Assembly: GCA_023078685.1 (NCBI GenBank)
Contig: JALGAS010000009.1
Location: 2,108,001-2,172,000, forward strand
Origin: Neopestalotiopsis rosae
Lineage: Eukaryota; Ascomycota; Sordariomycetes; Amphisphaeriales; Sporocadaceae
Length of the DNA stretch: 64,000 nt
Reading direction: 5' to 3'
How positions within the stretch are numbered: position 1 is the first letter of the stretch; each line of letters starts with the position of its first letter. The translations under genes and the position numbers were made by a program. The notes beneath the pieces are model-generated. The model did not search any database. It had not been told where the DNA came from and saw only the letters and a list, made by a program, of their open reading frames with translations. This document shows positions 44,978-55,451 of the stretch, one piece after another.

Positions 44978-46841
44978 AAAGGTGGGTAAAGTGGTTCATA
45001 GCAGCCCGAATCTGGGATGTATGGCAGCTCAAAATGGGCGGCTTCCTGGTGACAGAAGACTAGTTTTGAGCCACAGAGATCATGGATATGCTGATTAACT
45101 AGTGCGTAATTGGCCTACCTCATTATGGCCACTTTGCCCTTCGTTGCAGCGGTCCCGGTTCTTATGCTGAAAATAAAGGTGTTATCATACTGGCTCCTTC
45201 AAATTAAACGGTCCTCGATCGGATTTTGCTCCCCTTATTGAGTTGATAGGCAGTTTGAGATGAACATTCGGACAGGTTTACAAGGTGCTGTGCCAGACCA
45301 CAGAGATTGTATCAGGCAAGTTGTGAGGTGGCCGATCGTAGCTTGTTATGGTTAGTCGAAAGAATGAAACATGCCAGGCTTTTGCTTCGGACAAAATCTC
45401 AAGGGCACGACCACCTATCGAAAGCAAAGAACCCATCAACGGAACTGCCAAATTCTCTTCTTAGAAACACAAGTTTACTGGATGGGGTGAAAATACTCAA
45501 TAATTTCAAACAAAACCCCTCGAACAACCAGACTGTGCAAAGCGTACTCACGACCGGGACATCAGTAGTACAGCAACTTGCTTACAACACCCGCAACACC
45601 CGCAAGTCCAAGATATGCGGGCCTAGCCCCGGCTTTCTGTATGTACGTTGCAAATTCGATCTGATCTAGCCAGGGGAACAGCATGAGGAAACTCTGTACG
45701 TAAAACACCGTACGGAATTGACCCACGAGGTTTGCTCGTAGAACAGGATTCATAACCCACCAGCAGAGAAAGTCCCAACAGGGCAATGACGATTATGGAA
45801 GACAAACATCCTAAAACGCCAGTCAAAAGACATGGACTGTGGACCTAAAACCCGCAAGCCGAAAGTATGTTGGCTTAAGCTCCGGCTCTCCGGGTGTAGA
45901 CTGCGAGTCAACAGTGCCTGTGTACATACCCAAGCCAGGTCTTTGCAATGGCGGAAATTTGTCTTTGTTAATGTGGGTCTTATAACCATACTCCGGTACT
46001 AGAGCTCCTTTTAATATAGAAAGGGCTCTAAAGCCTCGGAAGCGGACTCCACCCGTGGCGGAAGCCCTTGGCCTGTGGGCCTAAAATCCGTCCGCCGAAG
46101 AATGTGGGTCTAAGCTCGCGCTCGTCTTCCGGACGCAGACCGTGCTCTCTATAATGCTGGTTCCTTTGAGCCACGTAAGGATGGGAACACAACAGTGGTT
46201 TCTTCTGGATGATGCGGGACTTGTGACCCTAGCCCGCTGCGCTCATGCAGTTTGCCCCCGGCAGATAGGTATGGCAAGCAGTGCACAATGTGTCCAGTCC
46301 AAGTTTTGTTTACGATCAGCCACGGCTTAGCTGCAGCGTTAGTACAGCGTGACTGAGATGAACCCTCTGTCGACCTCGATGTCCATGCTGGAAGCATGAA
46401 TTCCATTCTATCTAGATTGTTAGTCTCTTATTCGGATTAAATGTTTGTTCATTTAAAGTCCGAGCAGACCCGGAATCGCTTCATGGAAGATGTGATCAGA
46501 CTCAGGTCATTTGCCGTGTATCGTACGGTCTTGATTGAATTATTTCTCTGGGTTTGGGTAAACTGGAAAAGTCGCCATGGGATGCGATGTACACGAATTT
46601 AGAACTCTCGCATTGATCAATCCGCTGCTGTACGTCTTATGTTTGCTGCAAGAGTGTGTGTTTTTGCCATCACGCGAAGTAAATTGGGGGACCTCCTGAA
46701 TATTAGACCGAGACGCTGACACATATGTCTCCTGTTGTGGTATGGATGTGCGCTGTCTTTGTTATTGCTACACACTTAGTTCTTCCCCAAGCAATAACTA
46801 CCGCCTTGACTGGTCATCCGGCCACCTGCATCCTTTATTAG
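44978..46841. other. repeat-rich, no intact gene
   Basis: Upstream remnants of the HET gene may extend to about 45.1 kb. MITE-like ends occur at 45838 and 46073. No supported coding sequence. Confidence 0.4.
45838..46135. repeat. two MITE-like ends in direct orientation
   Basis: TGTGGACCTAAAACCCGCAA (45838) and TGTGGGCCTAAAATCCGTCC (46073) each continue with CCGAA.. and a TAAGCTC block. They match the TIRs of the element at 6599-6942, but here lie head-to-tail 235 bp apart. Confidence 0.45.
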
Positions 46842-47581
46842 CTAATGATGAAATGTGTCCTGTTCGAAAAGCGCTGGGTCCATGAAATCTTCTTGTTCCG
46901 GCCCCGCCCCATCTTGGTCGTACTGGAGCTCATCCATTTCGAGTGCTTCCTTGAGAATATCCATCAAGGACTCTGTGATGTTTTTGTGGTATTGGGATCT
47001 TCAAATTCTGTCACTAAATGGAAGCGAAAAGACGTCGAGCAGTGCTAACATACCCTTGATCGATCTCTTGTCTCCTACGTGCGTGAGCCACCATTAGTGA
47101 CTTCATTCATGGACTCAATGACTGATCACTTCGTGCTACTACTTACGTGCTTTGGATCCTTTCGACACCATTAGCAATCAGCATTCCCACACAGGAGCAT
47201 AAGCACTCACTCGTTTATCAGTTGAGACATCAACGATGATATCCCGTTCAGCTCTAAGGAAATCTTTCCCACTTCTGTTTTGGTATGTTCTTTTCTTTCC
47301 ACGACCAAAGATTGCCTCAAGCTAGATCAGCAGACGTCGAGTTTCTTGTTGGGGAACAAGCTGACGTACAAAAGCGAGATACCTGCCGGCGACAAATCGG
47401 TTTCGTGCTGATCTTGACTGACTGCATCACCACGAGGCGGTGCTGTCATAGTCTGCGGAGCATTTGCGGTCGTTTGAGGATCATGCCTGCGGACTGCAGC
47501 TCGTGCATTGGATAGCCTCTGCAATCTTGACGAGGTCGTGTAGAGACTAGCTCGAGGTCGTTGCGATGAAGATGCTGCCAT
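46842..47581 (-). CDS. small coiled-coil protein, five exons with microexons (168 aa)
   Basis: Exons (minus): 47370-47581, 47211-47315, 47147-47158 (12 nt), 47054-47074 (21 nt) and 46842-46998. All four introns have GT..AG (GTACGT, GTGAGT, GTAAGT and GTATGT donors), and every internal junction has the same phase, so a single frame of 169 codons results. The N-terminus is basic and Ser/Arg-rich (MAASSSQRPRASLYTTSSRL). The rest is an extended amphipathic helix: KISLELNGISSLMSQLINE, then RQEIDQ, then ITESLMDILKEALEMDELQY. The end is acidic (EDFMDPALFEQDTFHH). No known family; the helix suggests dimerisation or a scaffold role. The consistent phasing makes the unusual structure credible. Confidence 0.75.
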
Positions 47582-49052
47582 TTTCTAGATTGATTCTGGA
47601 CCCAGATAGACTTTGCGAGTTAATAAAAATGCTCAGGATTTGCACGTAGATGTGAATGTTTAAAGGAGCTTTGAGAAATGAAATCGATGATTTATATAGT
47701 GGGGTGCCATATGTTTGTCTTACGAGTTATTGATCGGTATTCTTATTGAGTATTTATGAGCTGATGAAACAGCGATAAGTACTTTAGTCCGAATGCCAGG
47801 GGTAACTGCACCGATCTTGAATTAAAGTGTTTGCTGCCTTGAACCATGACGGAGAGCACAGGCAGGACGCGGCGATGAAGTCCACTTCTCAAGTGATTGT
47901 ACAGCCCTTGGCTATGTTCACTCACGTTGGTTCTAGATCCTGACCTGTACGCTGGTATGAAGTCAATCTTGTGTATGGAAACAAATGATCCTGCACGCGT
48001 TAGTTTTGGCATGTAAGGGACATAAGTTCGCAATCAAGCGAAATGCCTTCGCATATACCCTCCACCAGAATCCTAAACACTGTGCTACCATGGGGAAGCT
48101 TTGAGTGGAGCCCCTTTCCCACGTCGAGACCATTCGATCGATGCAAACTACGGGTCAAACGTCTGTGGGCGGAGTATATGGGAACATTTTCTCGAATAAG
48201 GAACAACACAATACCATTCGAAAGATCCGTCACATACATTCGTGGAACTGTGTTACGTGGTAGGGTCAACGAATTTTGAACTTCATTTTACCCTTCTTTC
48301 GTGACCAAGTTCATCTATAACCATTTGAACGCTTTCCATATCCTGGATCGGAATTGAATATAGCGCCCTGGTATGAATCGTGCACAAAGATATACTTCTA
48401 GTACCATAGATTATTTTTGGTCTAGTCATTGCTACGTGACCAGAACTGTAATTGTATTCACGTACAGATGTATCGAGAAACGGGTCTCGGGGTTCTACTG
48501 TTCAATTGTTTCGTCCTCCCTCTGTTGCCTCACTCAAGCATATCAAAAACAGATCTGAAGGTATATGGGATTCAGAATCTGCGTGTCGTTGACTCCAGTA
48601 TTATCCCAGTGATACCAAGTGCACGGCGAGAAATGGGTGTTATCAGCTAGCAGCGGGGCTGTGGGTCATAAGTCCGAGTCCCTAGTTTGTTCAATCAAGG
48701 AGCATCGACAGACCCCGTCCGGTCGAGTGACTAGACTGGAATCAGCCTGGCCTTGGACAACACTACAACCCAGGAGACGGAAGTCGGTTTGTTAGCTAAT
48801 ACGATATCGATCCTTACTATAGTATTGTGTGGAAGGGTCAGAAAATCGCTTTCATCCAATTTCGACAATGGATCATCGGAGCTGGACTTGGGTCTCAGTT
48901 GGTCCACAACACTGCGAGACTACAAAGTATGTAATTCCTAGAATAAAATGTCGCAATAGAGATAAATTCATGGACCGTTCCACTCGATATCTTGACATTG
49001 ATCAAGTGAAAGTTTTTAATTCGCATTTACGGGAACAAATTTTGATTCAATC
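47582..49052. other. intergenic, no supported gene
   Basis: Short ORFs on both strands without domains. Includes promoter regions of the divergent neighbours at 47581 and 49053. Confidence 0.4.
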
Positions 49053-49544
49053 ATGGCGAATTATACCCGTACGCCTCCCGCTCCTCTTCTTATGCTTCCC
49101 GTCACAGTTTTCTACAGCGCTCTTCAAGAGTTTGCCCGCTCATTGCACCAAGTGCAGACATATATAAGTAGTCTGCAGCAAGAGAACCAACAACGTCAAC
49201 ACGATAAAGAACGCCTAATCAAAGAAGTCGAAGACCTGCGCGAGTCTGAAATACGTCAGGGACTTGAGATCGAGCGTCTAAATGCCGTGCTCAGCGGGTC
49301 ACACACGCCGACGAATCGGAGCTTTGGAGCGCATTTCCAGCCATCGGCACCCTGTGATAGCGGCCCCAACTATGCGCCTGGTCCAACAAGTCTTACTGTG
49401 GCGCACGTCCACACAGACCCGGAGGCTTTGCAAGGAATATCCGGAGGCCAATGCAGCATGAGAAAGAGGTTGAAGCGGAAGGCGGAAGATGATTTGGTGG
49501 CTGATGTCGAAGAGTATCCTTTCGATGAGACAGAGCAGGTGTGA
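49053..49544 (+). CDS. coiled-coil protein (163 aa)
   Basis: Single exon. Residues about 20-85 form a strong heptad-type helix (EFARSLHQVQTYISSLQQEN, then QRQHDKERLIKEVEDLRESE, then EIERLNAVLSG). A Pro/Ser linker follows, then a basic patch KRLKRKAEDD that could be a nuclear signal, and an acidic end. It resembles a leucine zipper without the basic DNA-contact region. No named family. The third of several short coiled-coil genes in this region. Confidence 0.6.
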   Translation: MANYTRTPPAPLLMLPVTVFYSALQEFARSLHQVQTYISSLQQENQQRQHDKERLIKEVEDLRESEIRQGLEIERLNAVLSGSHTPTNRSFGAHFQPSAPCDSGPNYAPGPTSLTVAHVHTDPEALQGISGGQCSMRKRLKRKAEDDLVADVEEYPFDETEQV

Positions 49545-49984
49545 GGGGCCATATTCTAAGATTTTGAAGCAGCACAGCATTGTAGGCAGCGGGTGGGTAA
49601 TGAAATTTTGGAATCCTTGGGATGATTAGAGATTTGACTCAAGGAGATGCTTCTTTTTATTTTTCCTCCCCATTTTCTCATCTTTGTCTGCGCACGTTAT
49701 AATAGTTATCTATCACGTTCCCATTCACTTGAAGGCGACATGTTTAGGAAGCTAGATATGAAACGACGCTGTCATGATAGGAGCCCTCTGGAAGTTTGCA
49801 AAGCAATACGCGTCTTATGATGATATCTGTGATTAACCATAACCATACGCATCATGGTAGCTCTCTGGTGCGGCAAGTTGCAAGTTCCAGCACGATCGAA
49901 AGCGGTACACCAGCGTAGCGGAAAACGGCTTTAAGACCCGCAGCGGCCAGACTAACCCCTTTGCTGTAGCCACCATTCCTTGGT

Positions 49985-50120
49985 CTAGAGAACAGAAGAG
50001 TAGCCCAGAACAACATCCCAGCAATGAAGAGTATCACAGAAGAGTACTCCATACAGAAGAGTAGCCCATCACAGAAGTGAGTCCCGCTTCTATGGACACT
50101 ATCGAGCACAGCCTCAGAAC
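49985..50120. repeat. 17-bp-unit family, copy 7
   Basis: Units of ACAGAAGAGTAGCCC and ACAGAAGAGTACTCC type end at CTATCGAGCACAGCCTCAGA followed by ACCTAGAGCCTGGA. That end is a near-exact inverted match to the left end of copy 1 (7.12-7.16 kb). Confidence 0.6.
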
Positions 50121-50264
50121 CTAGAGCCTGGAGTAAATCTGCTGCAATGCCTCGAACGGCTGGGAGGTCCCAGAATTGGGAAGCAAGGAGTCACTATGGT
50201 TACATTTCAAGGTCAAAATCCAAACTCGACACCAGGGCGCTGAGTATTGAAGGTCAACCTGCTT

Positions 50265-50430
50265 CATGATCATTAGAGGCAGGGACATCAGGGGAGCTAC
50301 ACAAAAAATCTACAACTCCGGAAGAGCCCTCGTTGTCTGTAGGACGGAAGAGTATCTCAACACAGAAGGTTATCCCACCACAGAACAGTATCCAAGGCAC
50401 AGAAGAATATCCCAGTACCCCAAAATTGTA
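50265..50430. repeat. 17-bp-unit family, copy 8
   Basis: Core GACATCAGGGGAGCTACAC and CTCCGGAAGAGCCCTCGTTG, then degenerate ACAGAAGGTTATCC-type units. Confidence 0.6.
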
Positions 50431-50634
50431 TCCAAGTACCAAAGCGTACCGGTTCCAGACAATGGCTCCGCTTTTCTCTATCCAACGAATTTGGAAATAA
50501 AGTCTTCAAGTAATATAAATACGAGGTTGCACATGAGTTGCATCACTCAGTAAATTTGCTCAAAAGCTTCAATCTCATGTCTGTAAAGTCTTAGAGTACG
50601 GCTTGCGCATTTTATCATGATGAACAGCAAATAT

Positions 50635-50735
50635 TGTCCTACCACAGAAGTGTATCCCACCACAGAAGTATATCCCACCACAGAAGTATATCCCACCACA
50701 GCAGTGTATCTCACCACAGAAGAGTAGCCTAGATA
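50635..50735. repeat. 18-bp tandem variant, copy 9
   Basis: About five units of CACAGAAGTATATCCCAC (18 bp). With 18 a multiple of 3, the translation repeats every six residues (VVGYTS on the minus strand). Confidence 0.75.
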
Positions 50736-50983
50736 CATCTCACCTGGTGATTCACTTTTTCCAATGCCCTCCTCAGAGGAACCATGGATCACAACGGCTG
50801 AGCCTCAAAAACCATGTACATCAAGAACTTTTATTGCACTTATTTCGTTTGATGGAATCCACCAAGATCGAGTCGCAATCACGTTGCTGCACGACCCGAA
50901 TATCGGGTATCCGCATCTCAGGGTTCTGATACCCAGGTCAAGCAGGCGAGTGATGTTGTCGTTGTTGCCTTTTGTACCGTGTG

Positions 50984-51517
50984 ATGCACGATAACTCACC
51001 CACTAAGTTTTCTTCTGCCAAAGGCATCCAAGCCAAAGACCAAACACCGCTCGACCTACCTAACCTGCCCTACGATCTCGCGGCGCATTTCAACTGGCAA
51101 AACAAGCAACCGACACGATTCATTTCTGTCTTCGACAACAAGAGCCATGCTTTCAATTGGGCGAGAAAGCTGGCGCGTGAACGGAGCACGATTTGCTGGG
51201 TCGTTGAGATTGATGTTGCGCGCCTTTGCTTCAACTATGTACCTCGCAGAGCATCATCACTTATACGGGAACATCGTGTCCCTTTAAGTACGGGCCGAAC
51301 AGCCGATGATCATGCAGATGAGCTTTTAGTCTTGCATCAGATTCCGGTTCATGCGATTATCGCTATCGAACGAGTCGGACTGCAACTGCAAATGCCAGAT
51401 GATTATACAGACAAAACTACGGGGGATTTGTATATTCATTTCTGGGGACATTATCGCCAGGTCTCAGCTATTGTGATCACAAAACAACTATGGCAGGATG
51501 CAGAGCCAATGGGATGA
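50984..51517 (+). CDS. DUF7587-type, ADP-ribosyltransferase-like protein
   Basis: The reading frame carries LYRVMHDNSPT, then FNWQNKQPTRFISVFDNKSH, then TICWVVEIDVARL and DELLVLHQIPVHAIIAIERV. The order R (YRV), S (FISVF), E (DELLVLHxIP) follows the R-S-E arrangement of ADP-ribosyltransferase folds and matches the protein at 40053-41042. The first ATG in frame (50984) lies after the YR motif, and a TGA (50951-50953) precedes it, so the key Arg would be lost unless an unseen upstream exon or a non-ATG start supplies it. Its 3' end overlaps the convergent relic at 51451 by 67 nt. Activity is inferred only. Confidence 0.6.
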   Translation: MHDNSPTKFSSAKGIQAKDQTPLDLPNLPYDLAAHFNWQNKQPTRFISVFDNKSHAFNWARKLARERSTICWVVEIDVARLCFNYVPRRASSLIREHRVPLSTGRTADDHADELLVLHQIPVHAIIAIERVGLQLQMPDDYTDKTTGDLYIHFWGHYRQVSAIVITKQLWQDAEPMG

Positions 51518-52084
51518 AACAAGAATTTGAGCTTCACTAGTTCACAGAGTGTGATGAAGAAGAATATGGAAAATTCACCCGAATGCCATTTTTTGAAATC
51601 GGAACTAATTGTTCGCCAGTGTTGCGATAGTACATCTTGCGCGACTGCCAGAGTGACGTGCTGACCACCTGGCAAGGTATAGTCCTGTGCATAGACAGCG
51701 TCGCCAGCCGTGACGAAATTGATGACTTTACTCAAGATGCATACCAGATCTTTGGCGATGGTATCTTCTACTACAACATCATCCGCCGGGCTTTTTGGTG
51801 CGAGCGAGTCCAGACACATGGGTAATGGTGCTTGGTTGTTATCTGACGACAGTCCTGCAATCTGCCATAATTGCAGGTCCTCAATCTTCATACGCGTCTG
51901 TGTCTCGCTGATGACTGTCGCCAAATATCAGTAGTTAAACACGACGATGCGGGCTACAGTTCAGACCAGACTTACAGGCACAAAGAATATCCTGTCTCGC
52001 AAGACTCCAGAAGATGGAGGGCTGAATGGCCATTTGAGGAGCAATACCAGCGCCCTCCACATTCTCAGGGCTTGCACCGGGCAT
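51451..52084 (-). pseudogene. truncated fungal transcription-factor-domain relic
   Basis: Exons 51976-52084 and 51451-51914 join through GTAAGT..GCGACAG in phase. The product reads PENVEGAGIAPQMAIQPSIF, then WSLARQDILCAFISETQTR, and later AQDVLSQHWRTISSDFKKWH. WxxxRQDIxxAF together with the later WxxxxxxLxxWH pattern is typical of the central region of Zn2Cys6 regulators (Fungal_trans_2 type). There is no zinc cluster upstream (the frame is closed by a TGA beyond 52084), and after KKWHSGE the sequence turns hydrophobic and non-homologous. It therefore looks like an internal fragment of a regulator. Confidence 0.5.
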
Positions 52085-52216
52085 GCATAGCGGAATGGCC
52101 CTCAGATGAGCACCCCACGTTCAGCCAGGGGCATCCATCAACTCATACTAGACAATCTGATTTTTCGGAGCACAGATGAGACTGAGTTGTATGAACGAGC
52201 TCTATTATCTACCAAA

Positions 52217-53313
52217 TCATTCCAGATGTACTGATCGTAGCCGGTAAAGTACCTGCCGCATAGATATGATCGTTATTGCCAGCTCTCGCTTCAGCGGGCA
52301 GTTCGATCCACCTTGACACTGATGCTTGTAGTCACTCTCAGTATTTCGAAATCGAAACACAATGTCGGATGGACTACAAGTTGAGAAGGGCACCACCGAT
52401 GGCCATAGATCGCAGCGGCGGAGTATCATGAAATATTCCGCAATCCGATAATCAGCGGTGCAATAGCGTGATAACAGATCAGTGTTGTGGCAAGGGTGGC
52501 ACATTTTCGCATCGTGTGGATGGTGTCTGCCACATATCATACAAGCTAGGCCGGAGACACGGAAGGATTCCTTGTGGTCGCGTAACCTCTCTTCGACAGA
52601 TTGCAGTTTCTGATGTAATTTACTCAATAATGTCCTTACTTGCTCGGCCAGTGAATCTAGCTGTGGTCAACTTTGAAAATGCAGATCGGGAAGGGTTGAC
52701 AACCTATGAATGTGTCAGGAAGTGAAGATAACATTGCTTCCTCATCCCATCCAGCCTGGAAGTTCGGCTGGAGATATTTCACAGCATGAGCAGCGATCTT
52801 CGAAAGATCCGGGATACGCAGGAGATATGCAGCTACAAGTAAGAAACCGAGATCCTTCGATGCAGACACTTCTTCATAGGCAGTGCACCAATGCATGGCC
52901 CATGGTCTGACAGCTTGATCACACTGGTACTTATCGCATTGAATGGCCAGTGTTGCTAGTGATTTGGCGGCCAGTTTTATAGGTATCGTTTCGTTCTGGT
53001 GGTGCAAGATGCGCAGTATCGCATCCATAGCAGTAGGATCATCCTCATGTAGTTCTATGCAAGGGATGTTCTCTTGTTGGATTCGGCGTCCTTCCTCGAA
53101 ATTAGGACTGAACATCCTAGCGAAAACTTTCGAAGCAATACACAGAACCTTGGATGACACAAGGAATTGTCGTGCAGGTCCTTGCTGCGAACCATTGACC
53201 TGCAATATAACGTCCCCATCACAATCCATTTTTACTATCTCTTCTGTTTGAGATCGTGTTTCTGGTGAATTGAGAGATTGCGAATCTGTATCCTGTTCCA
53301 TGTTGTTCTTCAT
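52217..53313 (-). CDS. BTB/POZ domain protein with Cys/His region (349 aa)
   Basis: Exons 52704-53313 and 52217-52656. The 47-nt intron (GTTGTC..GCTAG) rejoins LPDTFI|DSLAEQVRTLLSKL. The BTB domain covers about residues 25-115 (DGDVILQVNGSQQGPARQFL, SSKVLCIASKVFARMFSPNF, IELHEDDPTAMDAILRILHH). A coiled segment KLHQKLQSVEERLRDHKES is followed by CMICGRHHPHDAKMCHPC and YCTADYRIAEYFMILRRCDLWP, then CQGGSNCPLK. This is a recurring fungal family in which a C-terminal Cys/His-rich part follows the BTB. BTB domains mediate dimerisation and sometimes Cul3 binding; the role here is unknown. The start was set at MKNNMEQ; MLFAVWEIYP at 53376 is an alternative. Confidence 0.85.
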
Positions 53314-54614
53314 CTGAGTGCTCTGTAAGGCACGGCGGCGTGGAATAGGATAAATCTCCCATACTGCAAAAAGCATATACGGGAAATCTTATGGTAGCTG
53401 TGACATACTTATAGGTAGACTGCCTGCGTTATTCTAAAAGGTTCGGACTTGAATCCTATGACACTTTGCTCAAGCATATGTATTCAAGCTACGTAGAAAG
53501 TTGTCTTATGTGAAAATTGAACGAATATGTCACTCAGCCGGCACCCTCTTCATCAAGTACCCTATGCGCCCTTATCACACCCATACGGCTTAAGCTTTTT
53601 GATGATTCCACACGATGAGCCTGTAAATTGATTGCTTTCTATGCTTAGGTGGCGCGGTAGTACTCTCTCCTTTGCGCATGCACTATGACACCTCAGAGAA
53701 CTTTTGGCTCCTGCTCTTAGTAACCACTACGCCAAATCTAAAAGCTGCAAGCACCGACCATGAATTCTCCCTACCAGAGCAGAAGGCACTAAACCTGAGT
53801 ATCTGCCACATGGGAACCACCTGACGTTTGAGCGCTATCATTTTCGTTGTACATCACCCGAAACGCAGTGCTTCGGTACCGGTCAACGTACCCAGATCTT
53901 AAATACAGTCGCAGTAACGCACTTATTCATTTGCCAACAATATTCATCATGCATCTTAAAGGCGTAATCCGCGGCATGGGAGCGATGGAATGACGGTTAC
54001 GGAGATAACTAGGTCTTACCGTCAAGTAGAAATGGCCCGCCAGACTCTCTCAATTTGTTTTTTTCGCCTCCAAAGTTCCAACTTAGTTCAGAAGTTCACC
54101 GGCATAACTCTACTTTCAGGCCAGGCGAACTGAGCTGCGTCGAGTTTTCCAAGCACGCGGCGCTTCCCGGTGGTGATTGTAGCAACAGCCACAATACTTG
54201 CAAACCCACTAATATATAGTTCCAAAATAAGATTTAGTTAATATAGTACAGCGCCCCTACATCAACGCGATATCATTGTGACGGCACTGGTGGAACCTTG
54301 ATAAGTTCTCGCAAAGGAGGTCGTCATCAATATATATGCCAGTATCGATTACAGCCATCATTGTATTTCCCTCTTTCGCGATACTTTTTTCACAACAAAA
54401 AGGAAACTGCGCGAATACATTCACTCCAAACGTAAATTAGAAAGGTGCCGATAAGTCAAATGGCAGTCAAGCGCGTAAGGTGTTTCTCTCTGTACGAACC
54501 ACGCTTCCTTACTAAATCGATTCACCCAGAAGCGATCACAGTTGGTAGAAACTGTACCACAACTTCAAGAAAACTTCGAAAGGTAATGACTGACTATTAC
54601 GAATTTACTCAGCA
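53314..54614. other. intergenic between divergent BTB genes
   Basis: Presumed bidirectional promoter region, AT-rich. No supported ORF. Confidence 0.4.
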
Positions 54615-55115
54615 ATGGGTACTGACAATTCTGCAAGTCTCATATCGTCCAGACCTGTTCTATTCATACCCGGCAACTCCAAGAAAGAATATGTGCTCCA
54701 CGCTGGTGCAGTAGCACGCTTGTCTCAGCCTTTGCATACCCTAGTCAATGGGACGATGAAGGAAGCAAATGAGAGTCGCGTTGAGTGGCCAGATGTAGAT
54801 GAGCAGACTTTTGTTCGCTTCAGCCAATGGACATACACGGGCACTTATCTGGCAGCCGAACCAGATATCGTTTTACGCAGTGCCGATATCACGGTTGAAA
54901 TCACGCAGAACGTGTCCGCGCCAGAGGCTGTGACGACAATTGATGATTCTCTCGCGCTTCAAAATAACAATCCGAGCATAGTACCGCCCGCTAGCGACTG
55001 TCCGTCTTCTCAGACTATACCACACCACCAGAGTACGAGTGATGTCCCACTCTCAATTGCTGCACGACCTACTTTTCTTAGGACGGACCGTCAAAACAGG
55101 CTTATGCATTCCTGA
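54615..55115 (+). CDS. BTB/POZ domain protein (166 aa)
   Basis: Single exon starting MGTDNSASLISSRPVLF. The BTB core is KKEYVLHAGAVARLSQPLHT, LVNGTMKEANESRVEWPDVD and EQTFVRFSQWTYTGTY. The motif DVDEQTFVRFxQWxYTGTY is characteristic of a large fungal BTB family. The remaining 75 residues are Ser/Thr/Pro-rich with no domain. This is shorter than many relatives, so C-terminal truncation is possible. It is convergent with the next gene; the stops are only 10 nt apart. Confidence 0.75.
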   Translation: MGTDNSASLISSRPVLFIPGNSKKEYVLHAGAVARLSQPLHTLVNGTMKEANESRVEWPDVDEQTFVRFSQWTYTGTYLAAEPDIVLRSADITVEITQNVSAPEAVTTIDDSLALQNNNPSIVPPASDCPSSQTIPHHQSTSDVPLSIAARPTFLRTDRQNRLMHS

Positions 55116-55125
55116 TCAGTCCAAA

Positions 55126-55451
55126 TTACCCTACTGCGGTTTTAGTTGTGTCATTGTTGAGGCGCTCTTGATAGCGCACATTCTTAAGTACGGATAGTAA
55201 AATTTTCAATTTCTGCGTTTCTTTGTGTAATTCAACTATTTGAGCCGCCAGAGAGCAGTTCTCACGAGCAATTCTCGCAATGCGTTGCTTCACCCCTCGA
55301 AATCTGTATTCAGCGTCTAGCATAAATCAACGGTGGTTAGCAGATACAGGAAATATGGTACGGCGCACTCACTGGGTCGAGAGAGACAACGACGCCTATG
55401 TAGTCGCTGTACACCCCTCTGAACGCTTCTGAACCGAAACTGAACTGACAT
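55126..55451 (-). CDS. small coiled-coil protein (89 aa)
   Basis: Exons 55373-55451 and 55126-55316. The intron GTGAGT..TGCTAG (56 nt) gives RPN|AEYRFRGVKQ in phase. The N-terminus is basic (MSVQFRFRSVQRGVQRLHRR). The second exon is an amphipathic helix (ARENCSLAAQIVELHKETQK, LKILLSVLKNVRYQERL). The segments FRFRSVQRGVQR and YRFRGVKQRIAR look like two copies of one short motif, suggesting an internal duplication with the intron between them. No family recognised. Confidence 0.6.
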
